Shown here: positions 32,801 through 44,512 of the stretch, one piece after another | Layout of the letters: the number at the start of each line of letters is the position of its first letter | How positions within the stretch are numbered: position 1 is the stretch's first letter | Source: Ceriagrion tenellum | Taxonomy: Eukaryota; Arthropoda; Insecta; Odonata; Coenagrionidae | Direction of reading: 5' to 3' | Length of the DNA: 64,000 nt | NCBI GenBank assembly: GCA_963169105.1 | Contig: OY720636.1 | Coordinates: 82,138,123-82,202,122 of the forward strand | Translations under genes and position numbers: made by a program | Notes under the pieces: model-generated | Told to the model about the DNA's origin: nothing | Databases searched by the model: none | Seen by the model: only the letters and a program-made list of their open reading frames with translations

Positions 32801-34324
32801 ATATTATTAAAAGACACAACGTATTTTTCACATGAATTTCATTGGTACGATGCATTTCAACGAGATAACCCATCTCCTTGAGCGAAGACAGTAGTACATC
32901 AGGGTACAATTCCACTGGGAGGTTAAATTTGAGTGCTAAAGAACGTTACCAATTGGTGGGATGAAGGGTTATTTTGCTAAGTGGGAGGTGCTTTGGGTGG
33001 GGTATATAGGTACCGATATTCCCCACTGTCTTTGTACTTGACGATGCCATAATGCTGTGATTCGCGTCGTGCAAATATAATTTCTGCGGCTAAGGTACGA
33101 TACGCCTTTTCTTAACATGCTTGTATGTATGCAACTCCCACAAAATGGATCCTGAATTCACGCAATTGAGTTCATGAAAAAACAATAACTGGATAAAATT
33201 TGCTTTAACTGCATTTGATAGAGGACCCCTGGAGTCAAATGAAAAAATTACTAAATTACTTAGACAAATAAAGCTATTACATCAATGAATTACTGCTAAT
33301 TTCTAATAATCAACGAATTATCACATTATTAGGATGGGTTATTCTTGGGCCTTAATGAAAGTGACACAAAATACACCGTAATAAAGGGGCTTCATTTCTT
33401 GGGAGCATGTGGGTCTACACTGCAATTCTGTTGCAACTTTAAAGTGTTGCAATAAATCGCAACACAGTCTAGCTGCTAATTAATATTATTTTTATCTGAG
33501 ATGAATATCCACCATGATATGCCATTCAATTGCGTTGGTCTCTTCGAATCTCTGACATCCGAGTAAAATTCCACCGGCCCAAGCTTGGTGTACAAAAGTG
33601 CGAAAAAGAAGCTTTGTGGGTACTGGAAATCGTAAAGTTAATTAGAGATTTAAATAGAAAGAATAAAAAAAACGCTTTTTACCGGCTGGAGTAAGTTTTA
33701 CAAAAGAAATAGAATAAACGTTCAATATTTACTTATCGGTTCATAATCAAATTCCATTTTCTCGTTTATATTCTCCTTTTTTGAAATATAGCTGCAGAGT
33801 GAAGAATGACGTTATAAAAATATTTTTTCAAACGATAATTTTTAATTACATAGTAATAAGTCATAGAATAAGCCGATCAGGTTCTGGAAAAATAATTCCC
33901 GGTTTGGACGAACCTATTAAATTCCTTTCAGAAATAAATATACACTACGCAAAATAAGTACATTATAAAGTATAAGTTTAAATATTCAGTATGGGTCCTA
34001 AAAAATTTCTGAGCTTGGAGAGGCACTCTTGTCTAAGGTCAAATATGGCTTTAAATTTGTCAATGACATCTATAGAGGTTGAGTTCTTAGAAAAGGCTTC
34101 TACTAGTTGAACTGTACATATGAGCAAGTGAATTTAAGGCAAAGTACATCAAACCAGGTGTTCATTTTACATTTCATGGCTCTAAATGTTTTTTAGAGGT
34201 ATCCATAATCCAAATAAAGTGGCGAATATTACGGCATGTTATTTACTTGTGCTCATTTTTAAGCCCCTAAGTTTTCAAACTGTATATTATCCTTCAGACG
34301 AAGTATTGACAGCGATTGGCATCA
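32801..34324. other. AT-rich DNA, nothing recognised
   Basis: No open frame with domain features; a TATATAG at about 33,003 has no associated gene. Confidence 0.4.
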
Positions 34325-34400
34325 AAGCTGAAGTATGAAGTATGAAGAGAATGTATGAAGTATGAAGAGAAGTATGAAGAAGTATGAAGAGAAAACATGA
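34325..34400. repeat. GAAGTAT/GAAGAGAA minisatellite
   Basis: Repeated GAAGTATGAAGAGAA-type units, five to seven irregular copies. Seen directly. It makes the flanking minus-strand frame Tyr/Phe/Ser-rich by composition only. Confidence 0.8.
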
Positions 34401-36867
34401 AGGCATAGAAGACAAAACTTATTAAGCTGGACTGAAAAAGAATATCAATGACAGGTAATACGATAAGGAAATTAAAGGCAAAAGATACTGCCGAGTAGAA
34501 AATTGAACGAGAAGAAAATTGAAAGAGAGTATAAATAGCCAATATTGCAGAATGCAGCAAAAAATTAGAATATTCGTTGAGGATTGAAAGAGAAAAGAGA
34601 CATTTGAATACATTCAGGGAAGTGGAAGAATATAAGAATGAATTAGAGGCTTGAACATGAGGCCGAGAGTTCTGAAGGAGAAAAATTAGATATCTCTCAA
34701 ATGCATTCAATTGTATTCCAGCTCGGAATTTCCTACGGTAGTAAAATTCAATTTGATATTACGTCTGAATAATGGTTCGTCAAACCGAAGATGTTCCGAG
34801 AGGAAGCCAACAACGCTGATAAATCCACGCTTTAGTCGATTCTACTGGTTACCACCCATAATGGAGATGGTTTCACACATTATGGGCAGTAACATCACCT
34901 AGGCTTCAAGTAAGGGACGATGAACTGCACACGACTGACTGATAAACGACTCCTCGGTGACGCATGAAGCATTGCGTCTGGAGACTCACTCCGTTAGAAT
35001 TAGCCAGGAAGCCAGGGGAAAGGAAGATATCATTCCCGACGAAAAGAATAGGCGGAGATGGTCTTGGATTATAGAGGCCTCTCTAACAGCCTGCCCTCCA
35101 CGCAGCCGCCTCCGGCAAAACAGCTCAACAACGAGGACACCTTCAGTGCCGCCAAGAGGGGTTTTACTGGAAACTAGTAACCCGGAAAGCGGAAACGGAG
35201 GACTGTTATGCTTGCGAATAAACGGCACCGCTGCCACCCCCCTCCCACCTATAACGATCACCCGAACTCTGGTTTCGTGGCTAGGAACGGGAAGAAGTGA
35301 GTAGCGAAGGAGTCGGTGTGGTGGTGTCGGCGGTCGGGTCGGAGGGCCGTACGCATTCGATGAGTAAACAGGGGAGCGAGTGGCCGCAATTGGTGCGGCA
35401 CTGGGCATAAAAGGGAATTCCCGGCGGTGCAATAACATTGCATGGTCTCGCTGCGCTTACATTGCAATGAAGTTACTTTAGTGTCCAATATTCAAGTGCA
35501 ACATCCATTTCCTGGTCGGTAATTTTTAATGGCTCGCTCCACATCGCATAGACAGTACTAAAATTCAAGGAATAACTGAGTTTAATGGCCTTGTATTCTC
35601 AATTGACAGATATGTCAAATGAGCGCAAACCATTTTAGGGGGCATTAAAAATATGCGGTGGAATTATATTTTTTTCGCGTGCGGAGATGAAAAATGCAGT
35701 AAGCGTTAGTATTGGGGCAGCAGAAATATCTTACGTTCATATTTACCCCTGAAAACGTTGTCAAAACCCATTTAAATTAATGTAGTTATAAAACCTGAAT
35801 TAATTTATAACACATAGCTCTGACTAATCAGCATGGCATGTAATAATTATTGGCCATTTTAACCTTTTGGAGTACTTCGCTTTTCAACTCGAGTAATCAT
35901 TTTGAGTAATCGGGTAGAACCAATGATATTTAAACAGTACGATAAAATTTTTCCCGGAATTGATTACTAACTCAGAATCATGTCCCCGAAAAATTGGCTA
36001 TCAAAATTTTAATAACGCAAATGCACGCCAACATAAAGAGACTACGCCAAAAGCAAATACAAGTCGGGAGGGAAATTTCCATCGAAGGGCGGGGAAAACC
36101 CATAAGCTCGGCACTTAATGAAAACATTTCAAAGTTGCTTTTTCCGAAATATCTATTTTAAGTGATCATTCGGCCGATGATTTGAGTCAACACGTGCGCA
36201 AAAAATGATGTTTCACTGGAAATGCATTCCTCGGTAGCATGAGTAAATAAAGTATTTGCTCCGACCAGTCGAGGACTTTCATAAAACGCGATCGGATAAA
36301 GCTAATGCATTCACGATTACGGCTTTTGTTATGACACGTTAACAATCAAGAGTTCGTTTATGAAGGCTTAATAATTTGGGGCAGAGCGGATGATGAATAG
36401 AAGCCGTCAGAGCATTTAAAAAAAACTCCCAACAATACGCGCGGAACTAGGATGGCCTTCATATGAATATGCTCCTTTAGGCTTAGAGTTCCAAAAAGAG
36501 GAAGATTGACAGAATGGATAAGCGTCTGCCGGCATGCATATTCGCAACGGGCAACAGTTAATCATCAAATAACAATGCTTCGAGGTGAGAATGATTTATT
36601 AGAACCGCATAAGTCCGAAAACGACTAAAAGTATTGTCTTTATAAGATCTCTGACAAGCTCTGAGCGAAACAAGTGCGCTATTTTTATCATTTTTGTCAA
36701 CCTAAAAATGCCTTAAAAAACGGTTTATTCACAATAACTCATATCGGGTGATATTAAGTTTGGTAATACTGTACATATAACCGTACTTTGAAATGTATAA
36801 AACACACAAATAAAGATAATTTCTATATACATATATCATATTTCTATTTTTTGAGTGTTTCACAACT
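34401..36867. other. No supported gene
   Basis: AT-rich with a mildly GC-rich patch at about 35,080-35,400. No recognisable exon or transposon ends. Confidence 0.35.
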
Positions 36868-37303
36868 TTGAGAGGGATTAACTTGGGAGCCCCTAGAGAC
36901 TCGAAGGCTGCACTCTGGGACCAGGGTTATTTGGTGCGTCGACGGCAAGGAACATTTGCAACTAGGATCAGTTTGCTCGAGAAATTCAGAACAGGTTCTG
37001 AAACTGAAAACACTATCAGACCGACATAGAGAACATAATTTTGACGTCACACTGCTCCTTTTGGTCTGACAAAAGCGATTAAATAATAGGGATACATTGC
37101 CAATAATAAAGATAAAATCAATTCGTTCTTTCCGCACACAACAAGCAACCACAATAAAAACTGATCTCCACACGATACACTACCAAGAAACACGTCACTA
37201 TTTCACCTCCCAAAACCTTATCCCATACATCTTTGCGCGGCTTTTGTCCAAACATTCCCATTCAGATGCCCATTTGGCGGCTGCAGGGTAGTATGTAGAT
37301 GTA
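36868..37303 (+). mobile_element. LINE family A, 3' fragment
   Basis: Starts at GGGATTAACTTGGGAGCCCC, which aligns with the copy at 2344 onwards, and runs through the C-terminal tail and 3' UTR to GGGTAGTATGTAGATGTA. Relative to the 2-kb copy it has about 50 extra bases after CGAAGGCTGCACTC (GGACCAGGGTTATTTGGTGCG and on). Decayed, no long frame. A solo copy starting near the same point lies at 59.32 kb, so this 5' truncation point may be favoured. Confidence 0.75.
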
Positions 37304-37334
37304 TCTTGAACGTCGTCGAGGTATTCATCAGTAA

Positions 37335-37560
37335 CTAAGATCATACAGGGTCATCATTATCATTGGTAGTCTGCTGTCTAGAAGGTCCTCAGTAGCCTCT
37401 CCTCCAGATAACTCTGTCTTGTGCCTTCCTCCTCATCCCCGCATAGCCTATCTCCTCTTCTAAATCATCCGTCATTTTCTTTCTTCTTCTTCCACGTCCT
37501 TCTTCACCACTTCAAACACTGTCGGAGTGGGACGCCGCCTTCCCTAATGGGACATACACC
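37335..37560 (-). mobile_element. Probable LINE C-terminal fragment
   Basis: The minus strand has a readable segment MTDDLEEEIGYAGMRRKAQDRVIWRR preceded by a basic, Glu-rich EVVKKDVEEEE region and followed by an ATGATAATGATGAC tail. The R.KAQDR..WR motif near the end, plus a short GAT-rich tail, fits the C-terminus of LINEs such as families D and F. The fragment is short, so the identification is tentative. Confidence 0.45.
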
Positions 37561-38990
37561 GCCCTCTTCCTATAATCAAAATGAGCATTCTTGCTGATAA
37601 TTCGGAGCGGCAACAGCTATGATGTTAGAAGGGACGCTACCGAACCGGCCTTCCCTTGATATTGAAGGTGGATAGCTAAGGAAACATGGAGGGAGAAGTA
37701 AATAAGTAACCAGGGGCAAAATATACAGGGATTAGGAAGCATGTTAGGTTGGTTGAATGGTGGATGCTGAGCAAAAAGGAAGTATGATGCGAGAAAAAAT
37801 TTTAAAACTGAATAATTATCACGGAAATTGTCCTCAACGAAGCCTTTTAAATCACTCTTAATAGAAATGCGAACTTGGGTTATTCCGCAATTTCAAATGA
37901 AAAGTTAAATTTGATAAAAAACTGATAATTCCATAACATTTTTCTATCTCTTCTCAGTTATACGCATTACGAGTTAGTATTGCACCTTTTTTTAATCAGA
38001 TAACAGACCAGCTACATATTAACTGGAAATTAAGGGAGTAAATAGTAATTTAGCCTTTAAGTACTTAGTCAAGCGTTGTTTTTCAAATATATGATACTCT
38101 TTTTACTTTAGTAAAATAGGAAATCTTCCAAAAGAATTGTAATTCTTGTTAGTACAATTTATTTTAGACCCGGGACATACATGCTTTCTTAAAGGCAAAT
38201 AATGCCATGATATCGTTTATGATTCAATGAAAAGTGAACTTTGGTTGGGGAGTGGAAATATGGCTATTTATGCTTCAAAATAATGTATGTGGCAATAACA
38301 TTTTAAGCACGAGGCGAAAAATTGAACGTTGACGAGGTGAAAGTGGTCAAATGAGACTCGTAAGTAATAAATTTTAAAGTTTCTACTCGTATGTAAGATA
38401 AAAGAAGATCTAATGTTTAAATTGTACGGTTCCATTTTAACTGCCCAGTGACGTCAAAATTAAAGTAAAGCGTGCAGCGTGCCTTTAATAAAGTTAATAA
38501 TTACTTGACGCATTACATATTACCATTGCTCTCATAAGTAATGCATTTCCGCTTAATATATCAATTGAAAAAGCAATAAATTACAATATTCTATAATAAT
38601 AATAATAGGGTACAACACATAGATGATGGCATGGTTAAATAAAAGCTAAGAGGATATGTGAATAGACCAGTTGATAAGAGACTCTCTTAAAGAGGTGTCA
38701 TGTGCCTTATCCAGATATATTAAAGAAATTTAATTGACGTTCATTTATCATACCTTATCTACGGATCACATGGTATCCTACCCCTGTGCCCTACTAGGGA
38801 AGGTCTTGGAATTTTGAGCCTCGAAGATTCAACAATTTAGGTGACGTAGCTTTCAAATTCAAATGCATTATGTCATCCAAAACTTGAAATTTGTCGAATC
38901 TGACATCTCGTCCGCGGCAATGCTCAGGTCGAGTCTTCACTAAATAGCACCCCGCGAAAAAATTCCTGACATAGAACGCACACTCTATGC
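37561..38990. other. AT-rich DNA, nothing recognised
   Basis: An ATAATAATAATAATAG run occurs near 38,594. No gene or transposon end noticed. Confidence 0.4.
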
Positions 38991-39880
38991 CTAAAGCATT
39001 TTGATGGTCTCCGACGGACGATTAAGTCACTCGAGCGCCCGCGTGTACGTCTTCTACAGCCGACGGCCTGCGCCGACCGATCAACGGCCACGGTGTCCCG
39101 TGCCCCGGCCTCTGGCGCGCGCCGAGCCCCTCACGAGCCGCTTAGCGGGAGATTCGACGCCAAGGAACGATAGATATCGTCTATACCCCGTGATTTAGAC
39201 ACAGGAGTTCTTTGTGTGGAGGCATCCCGGCGGTCCAGCCGCTCTAGAGGAAGAGACTGTTCGCCGCATTTGGTCGGCGGAGGGCCGGGCGATCGCTTCA
39301 AGCCCCACGCCACCCCTCCCGAAGGACTCAATCACACCATTCATTGCTTTGCGTCACGACTTGAGCTGCGCCTCATCCCACCACTCCATGAATTTCCTCC
39401 AACCTCACCCCTCCTACGTCCTCCCGCCGTCTCACTCAACCCCTCCCTCCGAAGCCTCCTCTCCATCCCAAATCCCCCCCCAACAGACCTCACTCCTCTC
39501 CTCCCCGTCACAACCTTCCTCCTCCACTCTCTCGGGAGGGGTTGTCGACGTTTTTCTCATATGACGCGATTGCCACCCGAGAGGAATCCGATCTTGGAAC
39601 GAAACGGCCTCCAAGCTATATTAATAATTTCATCTCGACGTTGTTTTCGGCGTCACTGCACGCGCGTGTGAGCGTGTACATACATATATATCCTTCGCGC
39701 GACGCGGGCGCACGACGGGGAGATTCGGGCGTCCCATTCAAAATCAGAAAGTCAGCGCCCGAGGGATTCCATCTGATTTGATGCGTGAGAATTCTCCCGA
39801 GGGCGGCATTGTCGCGCGGTATTTTGATATCGTGTCGCTAGGTTAGGGACGCGAGACGAGATGAGATTCGTGACGGCAAC
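38990..39880. promoter_or_regulatory. CpG island without an identified gene
   Basis: CpG-dense (CGACGG, GCGCGC and similar) from 39,000 to about 39,260, then C-rich to 39,545, then CpG-dense again to 39,860. Frames of 65-151 residues on the plus strand are Pro/Ser/Arg-rich without conserved motifs. This may be a promoter or 5' exon, but I cannot support a coding call. Confidence 0.35.
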
Positions 39881-39969
39881 AAAAATCAAATCGCGTCGCA
39901 CGAAATCCCTCCACGTTTAGACCCAGAGTGTTCTCACGCACCAACAGCTTCATATTTATTCTTTTAGAC

Positions 39970-40537
39970 TAGTGGCTCCCAAAAGTTTACAGCCACGAAG
40001 CCCTTTTTCGTAGCGAGCACCCTCGTGGAATCCCAAATAATATTTTTTGTTTAGCTCTGTGCATGTTTATGAGGCATATTAATCACTATAAAAATACGGC
40101 CTCAAATATACAATCCAAATTTACATAATACCCCGTGAGCCGCCGCATGGGCGTGTGACAGGGGTGGTAGGTCACCAGCCGTGTAAAGATGTATAATTTT
40201 TGGAGGTGAAATTATAACAAGTAGGTACTATTTAGAGCTCAGTTTTTATTGTGGTCGCTTATTGTGCCCAGAAAGAACGAGTTTTTGTACCTATCTGTTC
40301 GGCAGAGTACCTCTCTTATTTTATCGCATCTGTCAGACCTAGAAATGTAGTGAGGTGTCATGAAAATATTCTCTGTTTTGCTCTGTAACACACCAGTTCT
40401 GAATAAATGCTAAAGAAAACAATTGTGAAAAACGTTTATTGGAAGCAGAAATTTAATTGTTGTGATATTTGCCATCTTTATAACTGCGGCGGATGGATCC
40501 CCAAAAGCCTCCACAGAGCAAAGTTTGGAAACCACTG
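39970..40537. mobile_element. hAT (Charlie-like) non-autonomous element with nested LINE
   Basis: A perfect 8-bp target duplication TTTTAGAC flanks it (39,962-39,969 and 40,538-40,545), as expected for hAT transposons. Terminal inverted repeats: TAGTGGCTCCCAAAAGTTT on the left and CAGTGGTTTCCAAACTTT on the right. The right subterminal GGATCCCCAAAAGCCTCC and left GAAGCCC...GTGGAATCCC are typical of this group. The middle (40,110-40,400) is a later LINE family A insertion, so the original element was only about 275 bp. No transposase. Confidence 0.85.
40110..40403 (-). mobile_element. LINE family A, 3' fragment nested in hAT
   Basis: Minus-strand copy whose 3' end reads (plus strand) ACATAATACCCCGTGAGCCG then CATGGGCGTGTGACAGGGG and GTCACCAGCCGTGTAAAGAT. 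It continues through the 3' UTR and the decayed C-terminal tail to about 40,400. It lies entirely inside the hAT element, so LINE family A was active after that hAT insertion. Confidence 0.8.
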
Positions 40538-40957
40538 TTTTAGACCATTTAATATTTATCTTGAGGGATTAGCTGAATTGCATCACGGATATGCTTACGG
40601 AAATCCTCGTCAGTAATTCATCACAAGCAAGCATAAATTATTCACCTATCCTTGAAAAGTCTAGAATGACCTTGACGAATTTACCTTCAGTTTTTGCAAA
40701 CCACGAAGAGAAAGAGAAGTAAAAAATAATACAATTGTATGTTAGGGAAGTATCTGTAACGAACTCTAGTTGTTCCATATATGATAGGAAAATTATTTAC
40801 AATAACCAGCATTTTCACGTCCGCTTTTCAAGGGAACTATATTACCGAAGGCGGAATTTAATTTACGTTTGATCGAAACAACGGTTGATCATAAATTACG
40901 GCTCTGATGATGTGTGACCAACTTCGTATGAACATCTATGAAACAAAATGAAAATAC
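40538..40957. other. Spacer, nothing recognised
   Basis: AT-rich, no domain-bearing frames. Confidence 0.4.
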
Positions 40958-41150
40958 GTAATTGTAAGCTGAGAAATGAAGGCAAAATAGAGAGAAAAGT
41001 TCCCAGTTCCCAGAGGAAGACCCAGGAATAAGTTCATGGACCAAATAAAGAGAAAGGTACATAGGAAGAGATATCAGGAGGTAAAGGAACTAACATTAGA
41101 CAGGGAAGGGTGGAGGGCTGCAGTCAACCAATCTTAGGATTGCACGACCA
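40958..41150 (+). mobile_element. LINE family C, C-terminal fragment
   Basis: GAAGGCAAAATAGAGAGAAA, CATGGACCAAATAAAGAGA, GATATCAGGAGGTAAAGG and GGTGGAGGGCTGCAGTCAAC align with 22,482-22,633 of the larger family C copy. It ends in GACCAATGAGTGAAG in place of the usual GATGAATGAATAG tail. One or more frameshifts break the frame. Confidence 0.7.
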
Positions 41151-41610
41151 ATGAGTGAAGCTGAGAAAAACTAACAAAACACAGACATGAGCTACAATTT
41201 CCTCGGTGCATTTTGACGGGTTCATTTAAAACACCTCTGGCAAATGTATTCGAATAATTGTGCCGATAGGGAGAAACTTGATATATGATAAAGCAGCTAA
41301 TCTAAGTCAATTTAAGAGCAAATTAAGGATATCTTAAAGCATTACCACCGTTCCGCGATTTCGCTCGAGGACGTTAACTGGAAGCGGACACGGCAGATTA
41401 CGAGACTCGCAGAAGAAAAAAAACCTGCGTGCAACATTGACATTATCTGGCAGATCAGGCGGAGAAATATAGCCAACCTTTTGGACCTGATCCACAGTGA
41501 ACTAAATGACCCTATTCACGCCCAGAATTATTCAAGATTCTTTTTCCCTCTATTATGCATACACATATATATTTCGGGTAGCCTTGCGTACTTTAGTCAC
41601 CCACCGAACA
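41151..41610. other. Spacer, nothing recognised
   Basis: No feature seen. Confidence 0.3.
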
Positions 41611-42220
41611 ATGTTAACCCGGGTGGAGGTCCGAAACCTCTGAGACTGAGGGTCAAACGCCATGGAGTGGCAACCCTGCTCACGGCCGCACTCTGCTCCA
41701 CTTCCCGAACCCAAGCCCACACCACTCCCACGCACCGCGACACCTCTCCCCCTCAACCCCTCGCCATCTTCCTGCTCCTCTTAATATCCTTCCCCCCATC
41801 CAAAGGTTCCTCCCACTCCCCGTCTCACTCATTTCTCTCCGCCTCCACCAGGGTACCCCTTCGCCTCCGCCGCCTTCACGACCCCCCTAAGCCGCCCCCC
41901 CCCGTCCCCACACACCCCCACTCCTCCACCGCCCCTTCCACGTAGATTCTCGCATGAATTACGCATGAGAACGGACGACCTGCCCCCGAAGGCCTTATAT
42001 TTGGAAGTGGCCGCGGGGGCGGGAAGGAAGGCTGAGGAGGGGGTCCCGGGGGCGGGGGTGGTGGGAGAGGCACACCTAGGTGCCACCGGGGAAAGTTTTT
42101 GGAATAAGTGTGACGGGGTGATGTGGAGGGGTGTGCGAGAGAGAGAGAGAGATAGGGGTTTCCGACCTCGCTTCCACCGCGGTGAAAGGGGAACCCCGCT
42201 CGCAAGATTCGAAAGGGAGA
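41610..42220. other. C-rich to G-rich island
   Basis: Strongly C-rich 41,690-41,945 and G-rich 42,000-42,190, with a (GA)n run at about 42,138-42,152. Frames on opposite strands mirror this and are Pro/Ser/Arg- or Gly-rich. No motif supports a protein. The CCCCCCCCCGTCCCC run (41,897-41,911) and GGGGGCGGGGGTGG run (42,048-42,061) could fold with each other. Confidence 0.4.
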
Positions 42221-42565
42221 GTTTCACGAATCGTAACGAGGGTAACGTAACAATTCCAACTTTGCAATGAATCACTTCGCGTCTTGAAGGATGTCCAACC
42301 AACATGATTATGATCTGCACTCATCGATCCGAGCATTGTATGCTATGTGTCTTCTTTCAATTCTCCTTCTGTTTCATTCCAGCATCAGTCTTCTTTTTGA
42401 TGTTCATCATGCACAAATATATATTAATTTTATAGCGTGCTAGTCATTCTGTAACTGTTTTGTCTCTTTTTCTGTCATTTTTTGAGCTATAATGATGAGA
42501 TTTGGTGCGTTGAATGTGGAATCTCTGTCTTCATGATTTGGCAGTAGTTTTGGATTTTTATTGGG

Positions 42566-42765
42566 CGTGTGGCAGGGGGTGTTAGGTCACCAGCCGTGCA
42601 AAGGTGTAAGATATCTGGAGATGAAATGGAGACATGAATTAAAAGGAGTGTATTCAGTTAGTTTAAGTAAGATCCAAAAGAGCGGCTGCTTGGGCATGTG
42701 GCAGGGGGTGTTACGTTACCAGCCGTGCAAAGGTGTAAGTTATTTGGAGATGAAATGGATCATTT
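42566..42765 (-). repeat. Two direct copies of an internal LINE family A segment
   Basis: GGGCGTGTGGCAGGGGGTGT at 42,565 and GGGCATGTGGCAGGGGGTGT at 42,693, each followed by CACCAGCCGTGCAAAGGTGT or its TACCAGCC variant and GGAGATGAAATGG. The copies are 128 bp apart. Both lack the extreme 3' end (the CTACATCTAC part), so this is a local duplication of a truncated LINE or of a hybrid sequence. Confidence 0.7.
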
Positions 42766-43097
42766 TTGGGTTGTGGTTGCAACAACCAGATGCTCGGAAA
42801 CACAGTGGCAAGGGAGGAAGGCCAAAAGGGAGAGTGGAAGAGTGTAAAGGTTGAAACAATAGATACCACAGTGCTCTCTTATTCAAATGAATTTAAAAAC
42901 AACAAAGGAGAAAAGTAAATGAAAAAAAAACATTTTCACCAAGGAGCTATTTTTTAGACTAGGACACTTACCCCTAGATCCCCAGAGCTGATAGTTCTGG
43001 GGCGGATACACACCCCTGCTCATGGAGTGAGCAGGCTAGCTGTCTGCTAGTCTATGATAAATTCTCAGGCTTCACTTGGTGGAACAACGTAGCGATA
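42766..43097. other. Spacer, nothing recognised
   Basis: No feature seen apart from an A8 run near 42,923. Confidence 0.35.
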
Positions 43098-43276
43098 GTT
43101 TGTAAATAAATTCACTTTGTAATATTATATAATGGTTTTTATTATTCCGACCTAGGTTTTGACTAAAGGTAAGTCATTATCATGGCCACCTTGATAATGA
43201 AATAACTCGAGTCGAAACCTAGTTCGGAATAATAAAAACCATTGTGGAATATTACAAAGTGAATTTATTTACAAAC
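43098..43276. mobile_element. 179-bp foldback with hammerhead-like arms
   Basis: Outer arms GTTTGTAAATAAATTCACTT and TGTAATATT...AATGGTTTTTATTATTCCG are mirrored at 43,205-43,276. The inner stem is TCATTATCA (43,173-43,181) against TGATAATGA (43,192-43,200). A CCTAGGTTTTGACT / GTCGAAACCTAG pair sits mid-arm. No coding. It resembles the 27.4- and 62.3-kb elements in layout but not in flank sequence. Confidence 0.8.
43149..43185 (-). ncRNA. Hammerhead-like motif, 43.1-kb foldback
   Basis: Minus strand: ATGATAAT, stem GACT-TACCTTT-AGTC (4 bp), then AAAACCTAGGTC, with the perfect palindrome ACCTAGGT as stem III. The plus-strand sister (43,189-43,225) is CCTTGATAAT...GTCGAAACCTAGTTC, with a GG after it that can pair with CC in front (stem I). 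Each arm preserves a different part of the motif. Confidence 0.4.
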
Positions 43277-43639
43277 ATTCATCATGCACACAATTTATTT
43301 TGTCCTTGGTTAATCATGGCAATCCTCACTATTCATTTCTCCATACGCTCGTTTAAGAAGGTCTCATGCTTGGACTTGGAGGAAATTACCTGCTGCTTAC
43401 ATGGTCAATAAGTAGAATGCTCAGTAATTCCACACATTTTTTAACAAAAAACCGACAATAGTGTCGGCACATATGCACAATTTTCCATTAATATTTTCTT
43501 GTTGAATGAGTAGCACCAGTGGGAGGGGGGTTCATTAGGGTGGGCGTTCCCTGACCTTCTATAACCCCACTTTCTTCTCCATACTCCCAATCATGAAATC
43601 TCGAAATGTGCACAGGAAAACAAAGATTCGGTTATATAA
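43277..43639. other. Spacer, nothing recognised
   Basis: No feature seen. Confidence 0.35.
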
Positions 43640-43880
43640 TCCCCTCATCCGTGCAGTACGGCTAGTACCTTACGGCTGTGAATCTTGGTCAATCACAGTA
43701 AAAAAATCTGCGGAGTTGTTGGACAGAGTTGAAAGAAAAGTACTACGGTGAATATGCATACCTGTGAACACAGAAGGAGCGTTGATAATCCGTTATAACA
43801 ACGAAATATATAGCATTTATAAAGAAGTCAGCATTTTTACTTGCCGCAAACTAATGAGACTCCGATGGGCAGGTCATGTC

Positions 43881-44512
43881 TAGTGATGGAAAAATGTCGG
43901 TCAAAATCGATTTTTAATCGAAATGAAAAGCTTGACTTTTCAACAAAAATCGAAATTTGAATCAAAAGATCGATTAATCGAAAAAATTAACGGTTCTTTT
44001 TTGAAAAAAATACAGTTGGTACAAAAACATGTCTATTATTCATTCGAAAAACGCTCATAATACATATTTGAATTGTACATATAAAAAATCCCTAAAAATC
44101 TACTTAGAATACATTCTTGAATTATTAGTAGTAAAAATTTACAAATGCACGCACATTAAAGTTTGGGCATCACCGCTTGGAACCATTCGGCTTCACTAAA
44201 ATTTTTGAAGAAAGATCAACTGATTGAGATGCTTTCTTGATGATCTAGGGCGTGCCTTTCCAATTTTACCGGCCTTAGAGAAAAGTCTTTCACATGGGAC
44301 GGATGACGTTATCATACTCAGCAATCTGATCGCGAAAAGGTACGAGAGTAATCGGTACGGTATGCTAAGATCAAACGAAATGGTCAAGATTGAAGTTGAA
44401 AAATCGAGTTTGGATCGAAACTCGAAGATCATGGCTCGATCTCTATTTCCTCGATCTTTGACTATTGAAACTCGATTTTCGATTTTAATCGAAATCGATT
44501 TTTCCATCACTA
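43881..44512. mobile_element. hAT transposon relic, 632 bp, inside LINE family G
   Basis: Terminal inverted repeats are identical for 15 bp (TAGTGATGGAAAAAT at the left, its complement at the right). The 8-bp target duplication is GTCATGTC (43,873-43,880) and GGCATGTC (44,513-44,520), one mismatch. Subterminal regions are rich in ATCGAT/TCGAAA-type repeats. The interior keeps the 3' end of a transposase gene on the minus strand; the rest of the gene is deleted. Age: after LINE family G, before the stop codons in that relic. Confidence 0.9.
44196..44335 (-). pseudogene. hAT transposase dimerisation domain fragment
   Basis: Residues IRLLSMITSSVPCERLFSKAG and then HLNQLIFLQKF match the hAT C-terminal dimerisation domain, whose hallmark is S...ER.FS.AG.I...RR..L....EL.FL. 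Upstream in the same frame are unrelated residues from the subterminal repeats, so the catalytic RNase H-like core and BED finger are absent. It cannot encode an active transposase but identifies the superfamily. Confidence 0.85.
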
